Source of the DNA: Anisakis pegreffii
Lineage: Eukaryota; Nematoda; Chromadorea; Rhabditida; Anisakidae
DNA: 64,000 nucleotides
Direction: 5' to 3'
NCBI GenBank assembly: GCA_035041965.1
Contig: JAPYMA010000571.1
Coordinates: 62,001 to 126,000, forward strand
In this document: positions 63,601 through 64,000 of the stretch, in pieces
How the letters are laid out: every line of letters starts with the position of its first letter
Numbering within the stretch: position 1 is the first letter of the stretch
The notes under the pieces: model-generated
Seen by the model: the letters and a program-made list of their open reading frames with translations, nothing else
Database searches by the model: none
Told to the model about the DNA's origin: nothing
Program-made: the position numbers and the translations under genes

Positions 63601-64000
63601 GTCGAAAAGTCAAATAATTGAAGAGGGTGTCTGAAAATTTTCAAACTCTTACCATACCATCTTTGTGAGATACTTGTCAATGATTCATCGGCTATCTGAT
63701 CGTTAGTATCAGATGATTCAGTCACCATCTACATGATTCAGTCATTCAGTCCGCAAATATGGTCGAATGACTCAATTTTTAAATGATGACTCATGGCCCC
63801 TCATTCACCAAGCCTCAGAGATGAAGCTTCAAGAGAGGGACTTACTCTTAGGTTAAAGCACTGCTGATGGCTAATCATTGAAAATTTTTCAGTTTATTGA
63901 GCTACAAGAAGATATCTGTTTTGATATACGTAATCTGGGTGCCGTTACGGCCGCCGTTCATCGTTTCAAGCATTTGCTGAGAGTGAAAAACGAGAAGCGT
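48613..64000 (+). CDS. NWD1-like NACHT and WD-repeat protein, 3' truncated by window
   Basis: This is a large cytosolic STAND-type ATPase/scaffold. Exons include 48613-48798 (ATG), 49153-49353, 49429-49545, 49805-49947, 50285-50366, 50510-50654, 51165-51307, 51606-51857, 52131-52304, 52501-52662, 53483-53575, 53647-53748, 54141-54301, 54374-54468, 55150-55229, 55815-55966, 56290-56442, 56591-56675, 57195-57308, 57406-57536, 57908-58088, 58227-58427, 58637-58828, 58941-59210, 59877-60062, 60185-60290 and 60555-60699. Later pieces run to 63893 and off the edge. N-terminal hallmarks are [19 protein letters not shown] and [17 protein letters not shown]. The P-loop is GENGCGKTS (52501) and Walker B is VIIFDSLD (53483). 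Then come the winged-helix-like and helical parts ([25 protein letters not shown]), and WD40 blades ending IIWD, YLWD and FVWD. The C. elegans relative I recall is T05C3.2. The exons around 52663-53026 and 59211-59876 are not resolved. Confidence 0.92.
53036..53246 (+). repeat. Dispersed repeat R1, uninterrupted copy (intron)
   Basis: About 210 bases, from ttatttgttcaatcagcaat to gatttctaggaagagggatg, colinear with both halves of the copy at 21190-22232 but without the 788-bp insert. It lies in the intron 53027-53482 of the NWD1-like gene, between the exon ending ANAQRPL and the Walker B exon. Confidence 0.75.
54302..54373 (+). other. Probable GC-AG intron of the NWD1-like gene
   Basis: The upstream exon reads ...LIHITVA and the downstream one [12 protein letters not shown]. 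They join in frame only if the first ends GTTGCAAG|GCATCG, a GC donor, and the second starts after ttttcag. That yields [12 protein letters not shown], matching the family's xRWxSYS segment. No GT donor in the neighbourhood gives an open frame. The intron is 72 bases. Confidence 0.55.
54539..54648 (+). repeat. Short tandem repeat (~38 bp unit, about 2.5 copies)
   Basis: The unit ggacagcatactaactgtac followed by ctagttcacagtatactga repeats with small changes. It lies in the intron 54469-55149 of the NWD1-like gene. Confidence 0.7.
55512..55629 (+). repeat. Dispersed repeat R2, copy 2 (intron)
   Basis: Nearly identical to 32916-33033 over about 118 bases, in the same orientation. It lies between the exons ending 55229 and starting 55815 of the NWD1-like gene. 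Confidence 0.75.
57565..57735. mobile_element. hAT-like MITE family D, copy 2, perfect 8-bp target duplication
   Basis: It begins TAGTGTTGTCTCTATTCCAG and ends TGGTATAGAGGCATCACTA (inverted). GTTCCAAT flanks both sides exactly (57557-57564 and 57736-57743). It is 171 bp and reverse-complementary to the copy at 43746-43927. It is entirely within the intron 57537-57907 of the NWD1-like gene. Confidence 0.9.
59224..59390 (+). repeat. Direct repeat pair in an NWD1-like intron
   Basis: atctagccgtcagacgtata then agtaattactgtatac at 59226-59262 recurs at about 59338-59383 as atctagccctcagacgtaac, an 8-base insert, then agtaattactttatac. The spacing is about 110 bases, rich in atatta runs. Confidence 0.6.
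62480..63284. other. Long intron of the NWD1-like gene, no further feature
   Basis: Between the exon ending near 62471 (...GYSLVIG) and the exon at 63287 ([15 protein letters not shown]). It contains short direct repeats of gggctta-type sequence near 62925-62990 but no recognisable element or gene. Confidence 0.45.

Noticed and set aside
1..64000. CRISPR arrays, prophage, operons or other prokaryotic systems
   Set aside because: No regularly spaced repeats or prokaryotic genes; every recognised gene is spliced and animal-like.

Overview
The window is nuclear DNA of a nematode. Genes are split into many small exons with introns from tens of bases to a few kilobases. The base composition is AT-rich, and the gene families are typical of nematodes: a TWiK-type two-pore potassium channel, an MSP domain, cysteine-rich CPG4/DUF19-like modules and a filarial-style asparaginyl-tRNA synthetase. 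A parasitic clade III (Spirurina) species is plausible but not proven. No bacterial, plastid or mitochondrial features, rRNA or tRNA genes were recognised. Exon models were made by eye from open frames, GT/AG sites, splice phase and remembered family motifs; no searches were run, and coordinates may be off by a base or two.

Layout. 1-4860 (minus): central part of an ADAMTS metalloprotease, running off the left edge. 9804-11796 (plus): 3' part of a spliced gene weakly resembling LIN-9. 12218-13732: a compound inverted-repeat element with a second element nested inside. 15730-19689 (minus): a complete cytosolic asparaginyl-tRNA synthetase, 11 exons and 552 aa. 20-26.6 kb: gene-poor and repeat-rich, with a hAT-like MITE inserted into an older dispersed repeat. 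27002-32618 (plus): a K2P potassium channel whose reading frame continues into fibronectin type III domains. 35452-40068 (plus): a REEP/DP1-type ER membrane domain apparently joined to a C-terminal MSP domain; three more exons from 33282 could extend its N-terminus. 41660-47518 (plus): a secreted cysteine-rich protein. 48613 to the right edge (plus): a large NWD1-like NACHT/WD40 protein with P-loop and Walker B, cut by the window end.

The genes do not form an operon or a single pathway; they are neighbours with separate jobs (matrix proteolysis, translation, membrane excitability, ER shape, secreted matrix, signalling scaffold). The most unusual items are the two apparent domain fusions (K2P-FN3 and REEP-MSP). 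Next is a set of small inverted-repeat elements, most starting TAGTG or TAGGG; four have exact or near-exact 8-bp target duplications, which points to hAT-type mobilisation. Several lie inside introns of the genes above.
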